From assembly GCA_024278215.1 (NCBI GenBank), contig JAJRTR010000038.1, positions 1 to 63,333 on the forward strand: a DNA stretch of 63,333 nt. Reading direction: 5' to 3'. Below the pieces are notes generated by a model, which saw nothing but the letters and a program-made list of their open reading frames with translations, ran no database searches and had not been told where the DNA came from. A program made the translations under genes and the position numbers. Below, piece by piece: positions 44,695-53,600 of this stretch; the first letter of the stretch is position 1, and the number at the start of each line of letters is the position of its first letter. The stretch comes from a bacterium (GTDB taxonomy: Bacteria; UBP15; UBA6099; JAJRTR01).

Positions 44695-46161
44695 TTACGG
44701 CACGTGCTTGCTGGAGATGAAATAGCGGAGGTTGTAGAAGAAAAAGGGGTCGCGCTCTTTCAGGGCGTTGATAAAAAGAAGCAGGTTATTGATAGCGAAA
44801 GAAGTGGGCCAGTGCCGGTAGAGCTTTTTCCTGATAAGAAAAGCTATCCATTTTCGCGGCAGCAACAAGATTGAAGAAAAGAAAACAGCGAAATGGGGGA
44901 TAGCCGGGTCGGGAGGCGAAGCGCCGCCGCCGCTGTAACGGTGTCCGCCCTGTCCGCGCTCGATATTCCGCCTGTCTTCTTCCGAAATGCAGCCTCGTTC
45001 GCGTGCGATCTGCACAATCTCGGTGCCGGGATAATATGTGAGCCAGAAAGTGAGCAGGCGGTCGGGGCGCAGATCGTTGTAGAATGAAGCGGCCCTGCTG
45101 AGAATCGCCTCGTTGTCGCCGGGTATGCCGATGATGTGATCGACAGAAACTTGTATGCCGCGCTTCTTGAGCATCTCGACGGTTTTTCGAGCGCGGTCAT
45201 TCCGGTATCGTCGGTTGAGCACCTCGCGGCGCTGTTTTTCGTCTACCGACTGGATGCCTATTGTAACATAAACGCAACCGCTCTCTTTTATCAGGTCCGC
45301 GCTTTCCTCCGAAAGGGCGTTAGGGTGTGTGTAGCAGAAGTAGGGCAGGCCGACACGCTCGCGGTAACCACAGGTGAATTCCTCCAGCCATTTCTTTTGG
45401 AGAGTGAAAACATCGTCGCGGAAAACTATCATTCGGGCACGTCCCCGAGCGGCGACCGGCTCGAGTTCGTCGAGCACATTGCCGGGACTGCGGCGGCGGA
45501 TAAGTTTTGTGCCGGGCGGGAAGTAGTGCGACAGGCTTTTGTAGCAGTAGGTGCAGTTGTACGGGCAGCCGCGCGCACTCATAATCATGTAGTGGCGCTC
45601 GAGCGCGGGGACTTTATCGTAGAAAAGTTCTTTTGCCGGGAAGGGCAGTGTATCCAGATCTTCCACAGGCGGCGGCGGAGCGCCTTTGAAGATCGCACCG
45701 TCATCTCTGAGCCATACGCCGTCTATTCTGCCGGGCCGGCCCGCCTCCCACTCAGCGAGCAGCGCCGGGAACGATGTGTCTGCTTCGCCGACTGCAATTG
45801 CGTCGATACAGTCCTCGGCAACCACATGATCGGGCACTGCGCTAACATGCACACCGCCGAAAACGGTTTTGATTTCGGGCATTCTTTTTTTTATCTCGCG
45901 GGCGATTTCCAGCGACCAGAGATAACTGCCACTGAAACATGAGAAAGCGGCGACATCCGGTTTTTCTCTGATAATTCTTTCGATAATCTTCGGGCGCAGG
46001 TCGAAATGTTTCGCAAGAGAAGGGATGTCCCACATGAGGTGACCGCCGAAAATGCAGGGGTCGAAAGCGAGCTCGACCCGGTGCCCCGCCGCGCGCACCT
46101 CTGCCGCGAGGTACTCCACCCCGAGGTTCTCCGTTCCCATGTAGATAAAAAGGACTTTCAT
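44695..46161 (-). CDS. B12-binding radical SAM protein
   Basis: A 488-residue class B radical SAM enzyme. The N-terminal B12 domain (GTENLGVEYLAAEVRAAGH, and KTVFGGVHVSAVP) is followed by the SAM barrel with a canonical CPYNCTYC motif near residue 200, and a C-terminal hydrophobic, basic region. It is the same architecture as the protein at 1420-2868, with the first Cys intact. Such enzymes often methylate or cyclise lipids, sugars or antibiotics. The gene stands alone and its substrate is unknown. There is no strong ribosome site before ATG at 46161. Confidence 0.88.
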   Translation of the reverse strand: MKVLFIYMGTENLGVEYLAAEVRAAGHRVELAFDPCIFGGHLMWDIPSLAKHFDLRPKIIERIIREKPDVAAFSCFSGSYLWSLEIAREIKKRMPEIKTVFGGVHVSAVPDHVVAEDCIDAIAVGEADTSFPALLAEWEAGRPGRIDGVWLRDDGAIFKGAPPPPVEDLDTLPFPAKELFYDKVPALERHYMIMSARGCPYNCTYCYKSLSHYFPPGTKLIRRRSPGNVLDELEPVAARGRARMIVFRDDVFTLQKKWLEEFTCGYRERVGLPYFCYTHPNALSEESADLIKESGCVYVTIGIQSVDEKQRREVLNRRYRNDRARKTVEMLKKRGIQVSVDHIIGIPGDNEAILSRAASFYNDLRPDRLLTFWLTYYPGTEIVQIARERGCISEEDRRNIERGQGGHRYSGGGASPPDPAIPHFAVFFSSILLLPRKWIAFLIRKKLYRHWPTSFAINNLLLFINALKERDPFFFYNLRYFISSKHVP

Positions 46162-46203
46162 AACTGTTACTAACTATATCAGGGTGCAGGCTTTTGTTCT
46201 ATG

Positions 46204-46285
46204 GAGCCGATTGCAAAATTATTTTTGTAACGAGACCGGGACAATTGCAGCCGGGTGCAGCAGAACATAATTTTGTAATTGGCTC
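46204..46285 (+). repeat. Element A, copy 6 (internally deleted)
   Basis: GAGCCGATTGCAAAATTATT to TTTTGTAATTGGCTC. The left end (GTAACGAGACCGGG) is joined to the right block (CAATTGCAGCCGG), skipping the middle. Confidence 0.85.
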
Positions 46286-46288
46286 TTT

Positions 46289-46315
46289 CGTCTTTTCATC
46301 GTTGACACGACACTA
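46289..46315 (-). repeat. Solo end of the 31548 MITE
   Basis: A 27-bp exact copy, in inverted orientation, of the left end of the element at 31548-31721 (terminus GTTGACACGACACTA). It directly abuts element A copy 6. Confidence 0.8.
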
Positions 46316-46346
46316 TTGGACTACAGGAGAATAGGTGCCGGAATAT

Positions 46347-46377
46347 AAAAAGGGACCGCTTTTGCGGCCCCTTTTTG
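46347..46377. terminator. Rho-independent terminator, usable in both directions
   Basis: AGGGACCGC and GCGGCCCCT form a hairpin bounded by A and T runs. It lies about 45 bp after the stop of the secreted protein at 46422 (minus strand). Confidence 0.85.
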
Positions 46378-46421
46378 TTCTTGTCTTTTGCTTCTTTATA
46401 TCTTAATTTACGTTCGCGAAA

Positions 46422-47525
46422 TTACTTCACAGCAAAGTAGGTGTCTTCCGTGAAGTGTGTGGTGGTGACACGTGTGTTGTCGTATACGGTACCGTCGATG
46501 GGATCCGGGAAATTGGTGATCGTGGCGCCGAGGGAAATAAACTGGTACAGTCCGCTGTCGTTGATTCCGACAGCTTCCCGACTCACTCTGAAAATCAGAT
46601 GGTTTCTCTTGTTGACACATACAACTGCTGTGTCGTCCTGCGTGAACTCTCCGCCTTGCTGGTAGCCGTAGAAGCAGGGTTTGACCATGCCGCCGGCCAT
46701 CTCGGCGAGTGGCGCGTGTACGAGAACTCCACCGGCATCCAGCAACTGTTCGATATCCGTGCCGCTCCCGACTTTGTCTTCGTCAATAATAACACCGACA
46801 TAAGCGTGAAGATCGGTCGGATTCATTGTTCCCTGTGAAATCTTGCCCTGGACAGCTATGTCGATGTAGAAGTAATTTTCATCATATCCGATGCGGTGGT
46901 CCAGAATATCGAAGTCGTCCGGGATTTCGTCTTCCTCGTCGTCGATAGGTTCTTCGTCCACGGCCATTCTGATCATGCAGCCCCGGGGCATTATGTCTTC
47001 ACATGCGCTCAGGTCGTCGCCCGAGTTCACACAGTCGCTCTTGCCATAATCGTTATTGAATTTTTCTCCGTCCAGCACTTCGCCTTCCATGAGCATGCAC
47101 GGTACGGTTGTGTACACGTTCTCGGACGAGTCGATAGCATGTACGAGATAGATAACTTCCGTGCCGCTGTCGAAGGCGGGAAACTCTCCATACCACACTT
47201 TATCATCATCTGTTTCAAGTTCGATCTGTTCCCATGTTTCCCCGAAGTCAGTCGAGTACATAACGTAAACAGTTGAAGTTTCATCTGAAGTTATATCCTT
47301 CGGGTTGTAAATTTCCACCTCGATATTGGTGGGTTCACCGGCAACAGGCTCTTCCGGGTCCAGCGTGATGCTGTGGAGTTCCGGCGGGAATCTTGTGGCG
47401 ATCAGGTCTTCGACCCTGTCCTGCAGGTCGCCGGGCAACATGCTGAGGTCAACGGCTCTTGCCGTGGTTCCAGCCCCCACCAGAACAAAAAGTGCAACTA
47501 ATAGTACTGACAGCATTCTACGCAT
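46422..47525 (-). CDS. Secreted protein of unknown function with a fibronectin-like domain
   Basis: A 367-residue exported protein. The signal peptide (RMLSVLLVALFVLVGAG to TARA) is followed by a beta-sandwich segment (VYVMYSTDFGETWEQIEL and VIYLVHAIDSSENVY) like those of surface-layer or fibronectin-type domains. An acidic DEEDE stretch and a C-terminal domain of unknown type with paired Cys come next. GGAGG lies 10 nt before ATG. I do not recognise a specific family; it is probably an extracellular structural or binding protein. It has a good terminator. Confidence 0.8.
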   Translation of the reverse strand: MRRMLSVLLVALFVLVGAGTTARAVDLSMLPGDLQDRVEDLIATRFPPELHSITLDPEEPVAGEPTNIEVEIYNPKDITSDETSTVYVMYSTDFGETWEQIELETDDDKVWYGEFPAFDSGTEVIYLVHAIDSSENVYTTVPCMLMEGEVLDGEKFNNDYGKSDCVNSGDDLSACEDIMPRGCMIRMAVDEEPIDDEEDEIPDDFDILDHRIGYDENYFYIDIAVQGKISQGTMNPTDLHAYVGVIIDEDKVGSGTDIEQLLDAGGVLVHAPLAEMAGGMVKPCFYGYQQGGEFTQDDTAVVCVNKRNHLIFRVSREAVGINDSGLYQFISLGATITNFPDPIDGTVYDNTRVTTTHFTEDTYFAVK

Positions 47526-47609
47526 ACTTCTCTTCCTCCTTCAAGATTTTTTCGCATCCAATTATATAAAATTATGGCAAAAAGTAAAGCCGCCTTACAC
47601 ATAAACCGC

Positions 47610-47625
47610 ATTTTGCAATCGGCTC
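47610..47625 (+). repeat. Element A fragment, copy 7
   Basis: A single right-hand terminus, ATTTTGCAATCGGCTC. No left end is found upstream. Confidence 0.5.
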
Positions 47626-48727
47626 ATAAATTTTTGATTCCCGATTCCACTTTCATGTCGCGTTTTGCGAGTTCGACAAGGAAAAGTTCGACAGGAACGC
47701 AGACTTCCGGCGCGACCACGCCACGTGCTTCGATCTGTTTTCCGGCAAGCAGCAATGTTCCGATGGAAGCCGGAATGCCTGTGAGCCGGTTCATGTTATC
47801 GACACACGTACCCGTATACATCACTTTTCTGCCGTCCTTTTCGCCGAGCACTCTCACGTGAATACCTGAAATCGGCCTGTGTTTGCTCTTGAACAGTGCG
47901 GGGCCGACAGCATGGAAGAAGTCTGCGCCCCAATTGCGTTTTTTGGGCGTGTTGGTCAGTCCCAGGGCCGCGAGCGCCTTTGCCATGGGGTTCACCCATT
48001 CAGGTGTGCAGGCACCCTTGAGCGTAACGACATCCAGTCCGGGAATGAAATGAGGAATAGTAACAGGTTCGGGATGCCCGAGGTGGTAGACGCTGATTTT
48101 GCCTATGGGTTCGGGAAACTCGACTCTCTCACGACCACTGCCCGCTGGTATTTTTGTCCAGCGCCCACCCTTGAAAGTGGGCACTTCGCCGGTAAAAATG
48201 TGGAGCGTATGCTTGATAACGGCGATACCCTCCGAGTCGTCCGCGCCGCCGGCCCAGGCCACATGCACCTCGCTTGCTTTGTCCATGCTTTCGATGCCCT
48301 GCCGCACCAGCACGTTGGACAATCCGGGCGTCCAGCCCATTCCACACAGGACAGCGATCCCTGCGTTTTTCGCCTGCTTATCCAGCGACAGAGCTTTCTC
48401 GACCGCGTCGTAATCGTCGCAGATGCTCACATAAGACCGCCGTGCGTCGATCGCCGCACGGATCATCTTCTCTTCATAAGTGTAGAACGGCCCGATGCAA
48501 CTGAGGGAAACGTCGGACTGCTTCATTATTTCCACAATCGCATCATGGTCGTTCGCGTCGCAGAAGGCGGCTTCCACACGGTCGTCCTCCAGCTCGGACA
48601 CCAGTTTGCGCGCGGCGGTTTTGTTGTAATCGGCTACAATAAGGTGTTCAACATTATCTGCCTTGACGAGGTCTCTGACCGCCTCGCTACCCATGTCGCC
48701 GGCACCGCCGAATACCGTTATTCTCAC
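47624..48727 (-). CDS. Saccharopine dehydrogenase-like reductase
   Basis: A 367-residue NAD(P)-dependent enzyme. VFGGAGDMGSEAVRDL at the N-terminus is the dinucleotide-binding loop, and PGLSNVLVRQGIESM lies near the hinge. The family includes saccharopine dehydrogenase and carboxynorspermidine synthase, which form or cleave secondary amines of amino acids. No lysine or polyamine genes are nearby, so the substrate is open. GGTGAG lies just before the start. A tip of element A touches its 3' end. Confidence 0.87.
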   Translation of the reverse strand: MRITVFGGAGDMGSEAVRDLVKADNVEHLIVADYNKTAARKLVSELEDDRVEAAFCDANDHDAIVEIMKQSDVSLSCIGPFYTYEEKMIRAAIDARRSYVSICDDYDAVEKALSLDKQAKNAGIAVLCGMGWTPGLSNVLVRQGIESMDKASEVHVAWAGGADDSEGIAVIKHTLHIFTGEVPTFKGGRWTKIPAGSGRERVEFPEPIGKISVYHLGHPEPVTIPHFIPGLDVVTLKGACTPEWVNPMAKALAALGLTNTPKKRNWGADFFHAVGPALFKSKHRPISGIHVRVLGEKDGRKVMYTGTCVDNMNRLTGIPASIGTLLLAGKQIEARGVVAPEVCVPVELFLVELAKRDMKVESGIKNL

Positions 48728-48780
48728 CGTTCATCACTCCAATCTCATCTGGACTCAATAAAACACTGTTGACACCCTGT

Positions 48781-48810
48781 GAGCCGATCATAAAATTCTA
48801 CAATCAGCTC
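48781..48810 (+). repeat. Element A, copy 8: minimal form
   Basis: GAGCCGATCATAAAATT joined to CTACAATCAGCTC. It has imperfect arms and no internal block. Confidence 0.6.
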
Positions 48811-48904
48811 CTTGCATATATCCTATCACAATTCCACAGAGATAAATAAATATTTTTGAAATAATGCGATATATTTTCCTCGCATCGAGGGGCGGTTCGG
48901 GAAG

Positions 48905-51457
48905 TCATTTATAGAAATTCCGGAAGAAGTCCAGCCTGTTCTTCATGGGGCGAATCTCCGGCCTGAAATCCTCCATTCTTATCGGGCATATCTCGCTGTC
49001 GCCCAGGACATCCACATATAACTGCCTGTATCCATAGCAATAATCATTCAGGGAACAGTCGGTGCAACAGTCGTTTTTATACATCCGACCGCTCACCCTG
49101 TGAAGATCGGGATAGCAGCGAAGATCGCCGCCGAGGGCGCAGGGCGGCGCGCCGCAGAAACCCGAGAATCCAGCAAAAGGAATTTTATTCCGATAACACT
49201 TTTCAACGGCTTCTATGACATGGCTTCGGATATCCGGGAATACAGGCACAATCCCCTTGTACAACAGTTGAGTATTGTGCGGCGCGGCAACCGAGAAAAC
49301 AATCGGTATGCCCCCGAGTCTGCCGGAAACGTATTCCACGAAATCAGGCAGCATTGTGCAGTTCATCGTATTGATAACGTGGCTGATATAAACGAAAACT
49401 CCACATTCGATAAGGTTGTCGATGCCCGCAATCGTTTTTTTAAATGCGCCTTTCATACCCGTGAGCAGATCGGATACCTGCGGATCGTGCGAATGCAGGG
49501 ACACGAAAGCGCTGTCGAGCCCGTTCCTGACAAGCGCTCTTGTTTTCTCCATGTCGTGGAGCAGGACAGCGTTCGTCTGAAGGCTTAGCTCCTCCGCTTT
49601 CACATCGTGCAGGAGGCTGACATATTCAGGGAGCCGTGGGTTCATTGTCGGTTCGCCACCGGTTATCGAGATAATATTTATCCGCCGGGCGGAATCGCGT
49701 AGCGCATTGATCTCCGCGAGTATCTGTTCATGTGTCGGATCGGGACAGGAGGTGTCGATGTAGCAGAAAAGGCATTTCTGGTTACACTTGAACTTCACCC
49801 TTAAAAGTACATCGTCGATGATCGTGTCGCCGTCGGAGCCGGTCTTCTCGGCTTTGACCACCAGGTTGTCCCGGCTGAACTTCATGCCCTGTTCCGCGTC
49901 GAGAAAAGAAGTGGGTGAAATTTTCTGTGAATACCTCAGGATCGCGCTCGCCTGATGTGTGTTGACGTTGTGCGCGACACCTGTGTGGAAAAACTTCCTG
50001 TACTCGGGCCGCAGCCCGAGACATATTGAATTGAAAGAGCAGTTGTTGCAGACATTGAACTTATCGAACATCGTTTCAACAGGATGGTCTACAGGCGGGA
50101 AATTGAAAAAGGAGAGCATTTTCTCGATGTTATTGAAAAGACACGGCGGCGGCGCTTCGAACGGGGCAAACGTGATAAGCACATCGCCGCCCACGCGGCG
50201 CTCGGTGATCCCTGTGAGCATACTCTCTATTTCCGCCGGCCCGAGCGGAAAATCTTCACCGGAGAAAATGGGCTGCAACTCGATCCTCTCGATGCCGGGG
50301 AATTTCCCGACGAGATATTCGATGTGATCGGTCAGGCCGAAAAATGTTGATCTCAGCAGTGGAATAATAACGAAAACATCCAATCCGAGTTCGAGCGAAT
50401 TGCCTATGGCCTCGAGTGACGCTTTGCATATACCTTTGCTCCGGCCGGCCTCGTCGCATTTTTTGTCGATGTGGCTTATCGATAGTACCCTTATATAAGA
50501 CAAACCCGCCCGGGCCAGTTTTTCGACATAGTTCATGTCGGCGAGTTGTATGCCGTTTGTCCGGATGCCCACCGAACGGAACCCCAGTTCCTTCGCAGTG
50601 GAAATGTATTTTATCAGTTGTTTGTTGACTGTCGGTTCGCCCCCGGTGAAAGTCACAGTGGGCGAAATAGTGCCTTTGATTCTCGCGATGTCGGACATGA
50701 TTTCCCTGGAACTTCGCTCCATTACCGTATCACCCTGCATGGGGCAGCAGAAGCAGCAGTCGATATTACACTTTTGTCCGAGATAGACCGAGCAGGGTAC
50801 AGCGCCGTCCGACACATCCGCCTTCCCGAAACACAGGTCGAAAGCTTTGTTGCCGAGTGTCGACTTTTGTTTCGCACCTGTCGGCGACACGGCTTCATCG
50901 GCGCATGTCTTATCCTGTACTTTCGCCTGTTTGTATCTTTCGATCTCTTTTTTTACACGTCGCTCATAGTCAACTGTTTTTTCGCAATCCGCCGAGCACG
51001 GAATATGGGCAATGTACTGGAAACGGCTTCTGGCGACTTCAGCGTTCATCGACTCCAGGCCGCACGAATCCAGTTTTTTCACGCAACACGCCGGGTACCC
51101 CAGAAGAATGCCGACGCTGCATGTATCATTTTCATAATCGGCCTCCATAAGTTTTTCCACATCCGCGCGGTCACGCCCGATGTAGAAAAGAAACTCGTTC
51201 CTGTAGTTTCGCAGGGTATCGTGTTTTCGTTCTTTACGTATCTTATTCAGTTGCGCGGCAGTGATCATTTTATAAAACAGGCCGTTTCTCTGAAAAAAGT
51301 CTTCGTATGCCGGGATATCCGGCTCCGCCACTTCGATTATGCCCGCGGGCCGTAGTCCACGCAACACTGTGAATATCTCCGACCAGAAATTGTTCAACAC
51401 GTTTTCGGCTTCGTCAGATGTCATTGTTGAATACACCTCCAGGGTGTGTCCACTCAT
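48905..51457 (-). CDS. DUF483 protein with two radical SAM domains
   Basis: About 850 residues. The N-terminal domain is DUF483-like (SVGILLGYPACCVKK near residue 124). Radical SAM domain 1 follows, with KCNIDCCFC near 230 and TFTGGEPTVN, then a Cys-rich SPASM-like tail (NVCNNCSFNSICLG). Radical SAM domain 2 has KCNQKCLFC near 555 and ISITGGEPTMN, then a second Cys-rich tail (DCCTDCSLNDYCYG). Both cores carry canonical C-x3-C-x2-C. Such enzymes modify peptides or mature protein cofactors; no precursor peptide is seen. ATG at 51457 overlaps the stop of the upstream gene (ATGA), so the two are translationally coupled and should form one system. Confidence 0.85.
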   Translation of the reverse strand: MSGHTLEVYSTMTSDEAENVLNNFWSEIFTVLRGLRPAGIIEVAEPDIPAYEDFFQRNGLFYKMITAAQLNKIRKERKHDTLRNYRNEFLFYIGRDRADVEKLMEADYENDTCSVGILLGYPACCVKKLDSCGLESMNAEVARSRFQYIAHIPCSADCEKTVDYERRVKKEIERYKQAKVQDKTCADEAVSPTGAKQKSTLGNKAFDLCFGKADVSDGAVPCSVYLGQKCNIDCCFCCPMQGDTVMERSSREIMSDIARIKGTISPTVTFTGGEPTVNKQLIKYISTAKELGFRSVGIRTNGIQLADMNYVEKLARAGLSYIRVLSISHIDKKCDEAGRSKGICKASLEAIGNSLELGLDVFVIIPLLRSTFFGLTDHIEYLVGKFPGIERIELQPIFSGEDFPLGPAEIESMLTGITERRVGGDVLITFAPFEAPPPCLFNNIEKMLSFFNFPPVDHPVETMFDKFNVCNNCSFNSICLGLRPEYRKFFHTGVAHNVNTHQASAILRYSQKISPTSFLDAEQGMKFSRDNLVVKAEKTGSDGDTIIDDVLLRVKFKCNQKCLFCYIDTSCPDPTHEQILAEINALRDSARRINIISITGGEPTMNPRLPEYVSLLHDVKAEELSLQTNAVLLHDMEKTRALVRNGLDSAFVSLHSHDPQVSDLLTGMKGAFKKTIAGIDNLIECGVFVYISHVINTMNCTMLPDFVEYVSGRLGGIPIVFSVAAPHNTQLLYKGIVPVFPDIRSHVIEAVEKCYRNKIPFAGFSGFCGAPPCALGGDLRCYPDLHRVSGRMYKNDCCTDCSLNDYCYGYRQLYVDVLGDSEICPIRMEDFRPEIRPMKNRLDFFRNFYK

Positions 51458-53217
51458 TTTTTCAGAACCAGGAACCACTGATTGGCGGTATCCGGCGTGA
51501 CCGGCGAATGATGGACTGTTTTAAAATCGTGTACGCTGCGAATCAACCGCAGGGCGTCTTCGGAATAGTGGTTTCTGAAATGCTCATATACAGGTTCACG
51601 AGGATTCGCGGGCGGGTCCTCCGCGACATCTTTTTTGAGATTGGCGAAGATGCCGTTTTCAAAGATGTAAAGAGTGCCGCCCGGCTTCAGCAAATCGACA
51701 ATCCTGCGGACGACATACACAGGATCGCGAAAATGGTTGTAGCTTCGCAGCAACAATACGTGATCGTATACGTTGGGTGCGCTTTCAAAATCTTCGAAAT
51801 TCCTGTTGATAATGTCGAGGCCGATTCCTTCGTGCGGCCTGCTGTCGACGCCCGTATATTCGATCTCTCCGTTGCGCACCTTGCTCTCGAACAGGTCAAG
51901 CAGCACAGGGGTCCCACATCCGATGTCGAGCACTTTCCCCTCGAGCTTCCCGAGGAGTGCTCTTTCCTTTTCAACAACCCCGGCGTATACATTTCCCCCG
52001 ACCGGCACAAAAACGCACGAACACACTCCCGCCCTGTCGCACTCATGGCATCCTTCATGCAGTACAATCCGTTTGAAGGCGGTTCGGAAGTCCAGGTTTC
52101 TCGTGTGGCCCGCTGTGTTGAGATAGAGCTGTTCGCGCTCGAACTTCACCATCTTCATCACCGGACAACTGTAAATATCGTTCGCGACTTCGAAGATGTC
52201 AAGATTCCCATCAACGAGAACCGCCGTTTCCCTGTAACGATGGTGCCTGCCGCAGAAACTGGCCCCGCCGGGACATTCGCCCTGATCACCCACAGGATAT
52301 GAGCGTGTGAAATCGTAGCCGAGACTATTCGGCATACGTTCGCAAAAAGGGGTCGCATTTTCCGCGGAAACCCGCGCGTTCGCGCCCGGACAGTTCAACT
52401 GTTGCGAACAATGGAGACATTCTTTGAAATACTTTCCCGGTGTCGCTTCATAATAAGCCGGGCCATCTTCATCAGCCACACATGCAGACAGTATCTTTTC
52501 TGCGCAGAAATCCGTTCCCGATTGCCTGTGGGCGGGCATCACACAGGGAATAAAGCTGCTGCGGCTGAAGGTGATCTTTCTGCCGGGTACACACCTGTAC
52601 AGGTCTATTGCAGCGTCCACCGCGGCGGCGGCGGCAGCGACATCCGGGAAATACAGCTCCCTCATTTTCGCATCGGCGAAGTCATTTTCGGGCAGTGAAA
52701 ACATTATCTCCGAATCTGCCCGGATAGCGCCCGCGAGAGCGACGATATGATTCAGGTACTCGATATTGACCCGTGTTATTACAGTATGAAACTTCAGGGT
52801 TTTTACGCCCGCGGCAATGTTGCGCAGTCCCGCGACAGTCTGTTTGAACGAGCCTGCGACACCGGTCAACGCGTCGTGTATCTCTTCATTGTGCCCCGGC
52901 AGGAGCACCTGAACGTATTCCGGCTCATAACCGACGAATCTTTCAGCGAAACTTTTATATGCGAACATCCTGCAGTTGGTTATCAAGCCGATATTCATGC
53001 CGTGTTCTCTGATACTGTCGGCGAGCTGCCGGAAGTCTTCGCGTATTGTCGGCTCTCCACCTGCCAGGATCACTGTTGAAAAACACATTTCTTTCAGGAC
53101 CCGGATATTGTCCGCTATGTCCTGTGTCGACAACCGGGGCGCTTCGCGCTCCATAGTGAGCGCACAGAAAACACAATTATTGTTGCAACTATGTCCAACC
53201 CTGAGGATAGCTCTCAC
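51454..53217 (-). CDS. Radical SAM protein fused to a class I methyltransferase
   Basis: A 587-residue protein. The radical SAM core is N-terminal, with SCNNNCVFC at residues 10-18 and VILAGGEPT at about 50. A Cys-rich auxiliary-cluster region follows (FKECLHCSQQLNCPG and later CHECDRAGVCSC). The C-terminal domain is a class I methyltransferase (KVLDIGCGTPVLLDLF near residue 425, then LKPGGTLYIFENG). The fusion suggests sequential chemistry: radical modification, then methyl transfer. Its stop overlaps the start of the next gene. It is the first gene of the pair, about 380 bp from the divergent prepilin-peptidase gene. The substrate is unknown. Confidence 0.87.
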   Translation of the reverse strand: MRAILRVGHSCNNNCVFCALTMEREAPRLSTQDIADNIRVLKEMCFSTVILAGGEPTIREDFRQLADSIREHGMNIGLITNCRMFAYKSFAERFVGYEPEYVQVLLPGHNEEIHDALTGVAGSFKQTVAGLRNIAAGVKTLKFHTVITRVNIEYLNHIVALAGAIRADSEIMFSLPENDFADAKMRELYFPDVAAAAAAVDAAIDLYRCVPGRKITFSRSSFIPCVMPAHRQSGTDFCAEKILSACVADEDGPAYYEATPGKYFKECLHCSQQLNCPGANARVSAENATPFCERMPNSLGYDFTRSYPVGDQGECPGGASFCGRHHRYRETAVLVDGNLDIFEVANDIYSCPVMKMVKFEREQLYLNTAGHTRNLDFRTAFKRIVLHEGCHECDRAGVCSCVFVPVGGNVYAGVVEKERALLGKLEGKVLDIGCGTPVLLDLFESKVRNGEIEYTGVDSRPHEGIGLDIINRNFEDFESAPNVYDHVLLLRSYNHFRDPVYVVRRIVDLLKPGGTLYIFENGIFANLKKDVAEDPPANPREPVYEHFRNHYSEDALRLIRSVHDFKTVHHSPVTPDTANQWFLVLKK

Positions 53218-53600
53218 AATATTTCATTAACTCCGCAAAATGACGTCAAACAACAGGAACCGCTGAAACTTTTGACTGAAAATCATTATAACACAGTAAT
53301 CGTCGCGATGTGTGAAGGGGGAAAGGCGCGGTGTTTTTCCTGGAGTGCAACGACAGTGTCGTTACAAAAAATGTTGTATTAATATCTAATGAAGCGCCCC
53401 GGAGCAAACTCCGGAGTATCAAAATACTTGAGACAACTTCCGACACACTATATTTCTCTATCCATACCAAAAAGCGAAGAGCCGTATTTTGATTCGCGCT
53501 ATGCTGTATGATATAATTATTCTGCGTATTCCGGGCACATATTATACCGGTAGAAGCAGGTTTTCGTTCAGCCACGAATTACACGACAGGTGAATGATTG
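53218..53600. other. Divergent promoter region with small palindromes
   Basis: About 380 bp between the radical SAM pair and the prepilin-peptidase gene. It contains a family B fragment (TGGAGTGC and AACGACAGTGTCGTT, 53341-53364), a CCGGAG-CAAA-CTCCGG hairpin (53399-53414) and a consensus promoter facing right. I found no credible precursor peptide gene here. Confidence 0.65.
53489..53517 (+). promoter_or_regulatory. Sigma-70-type promoter of the prepilin-peptidase operon
   Basis: TTGATT (53489-53494) and TATAAT (53512-53517) with a 17-bp spacer; the -10 is perfect. Transcription should start near 53525, about 75 nt before the ATG at 53601. Confidence 0.75.

Noticed and set aside
53218-53600. 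Short peptide as substrate of the radical SAM pair
   Set aside because: No open frame there has a ribosome site together with Cys- or Gly-rich core features.
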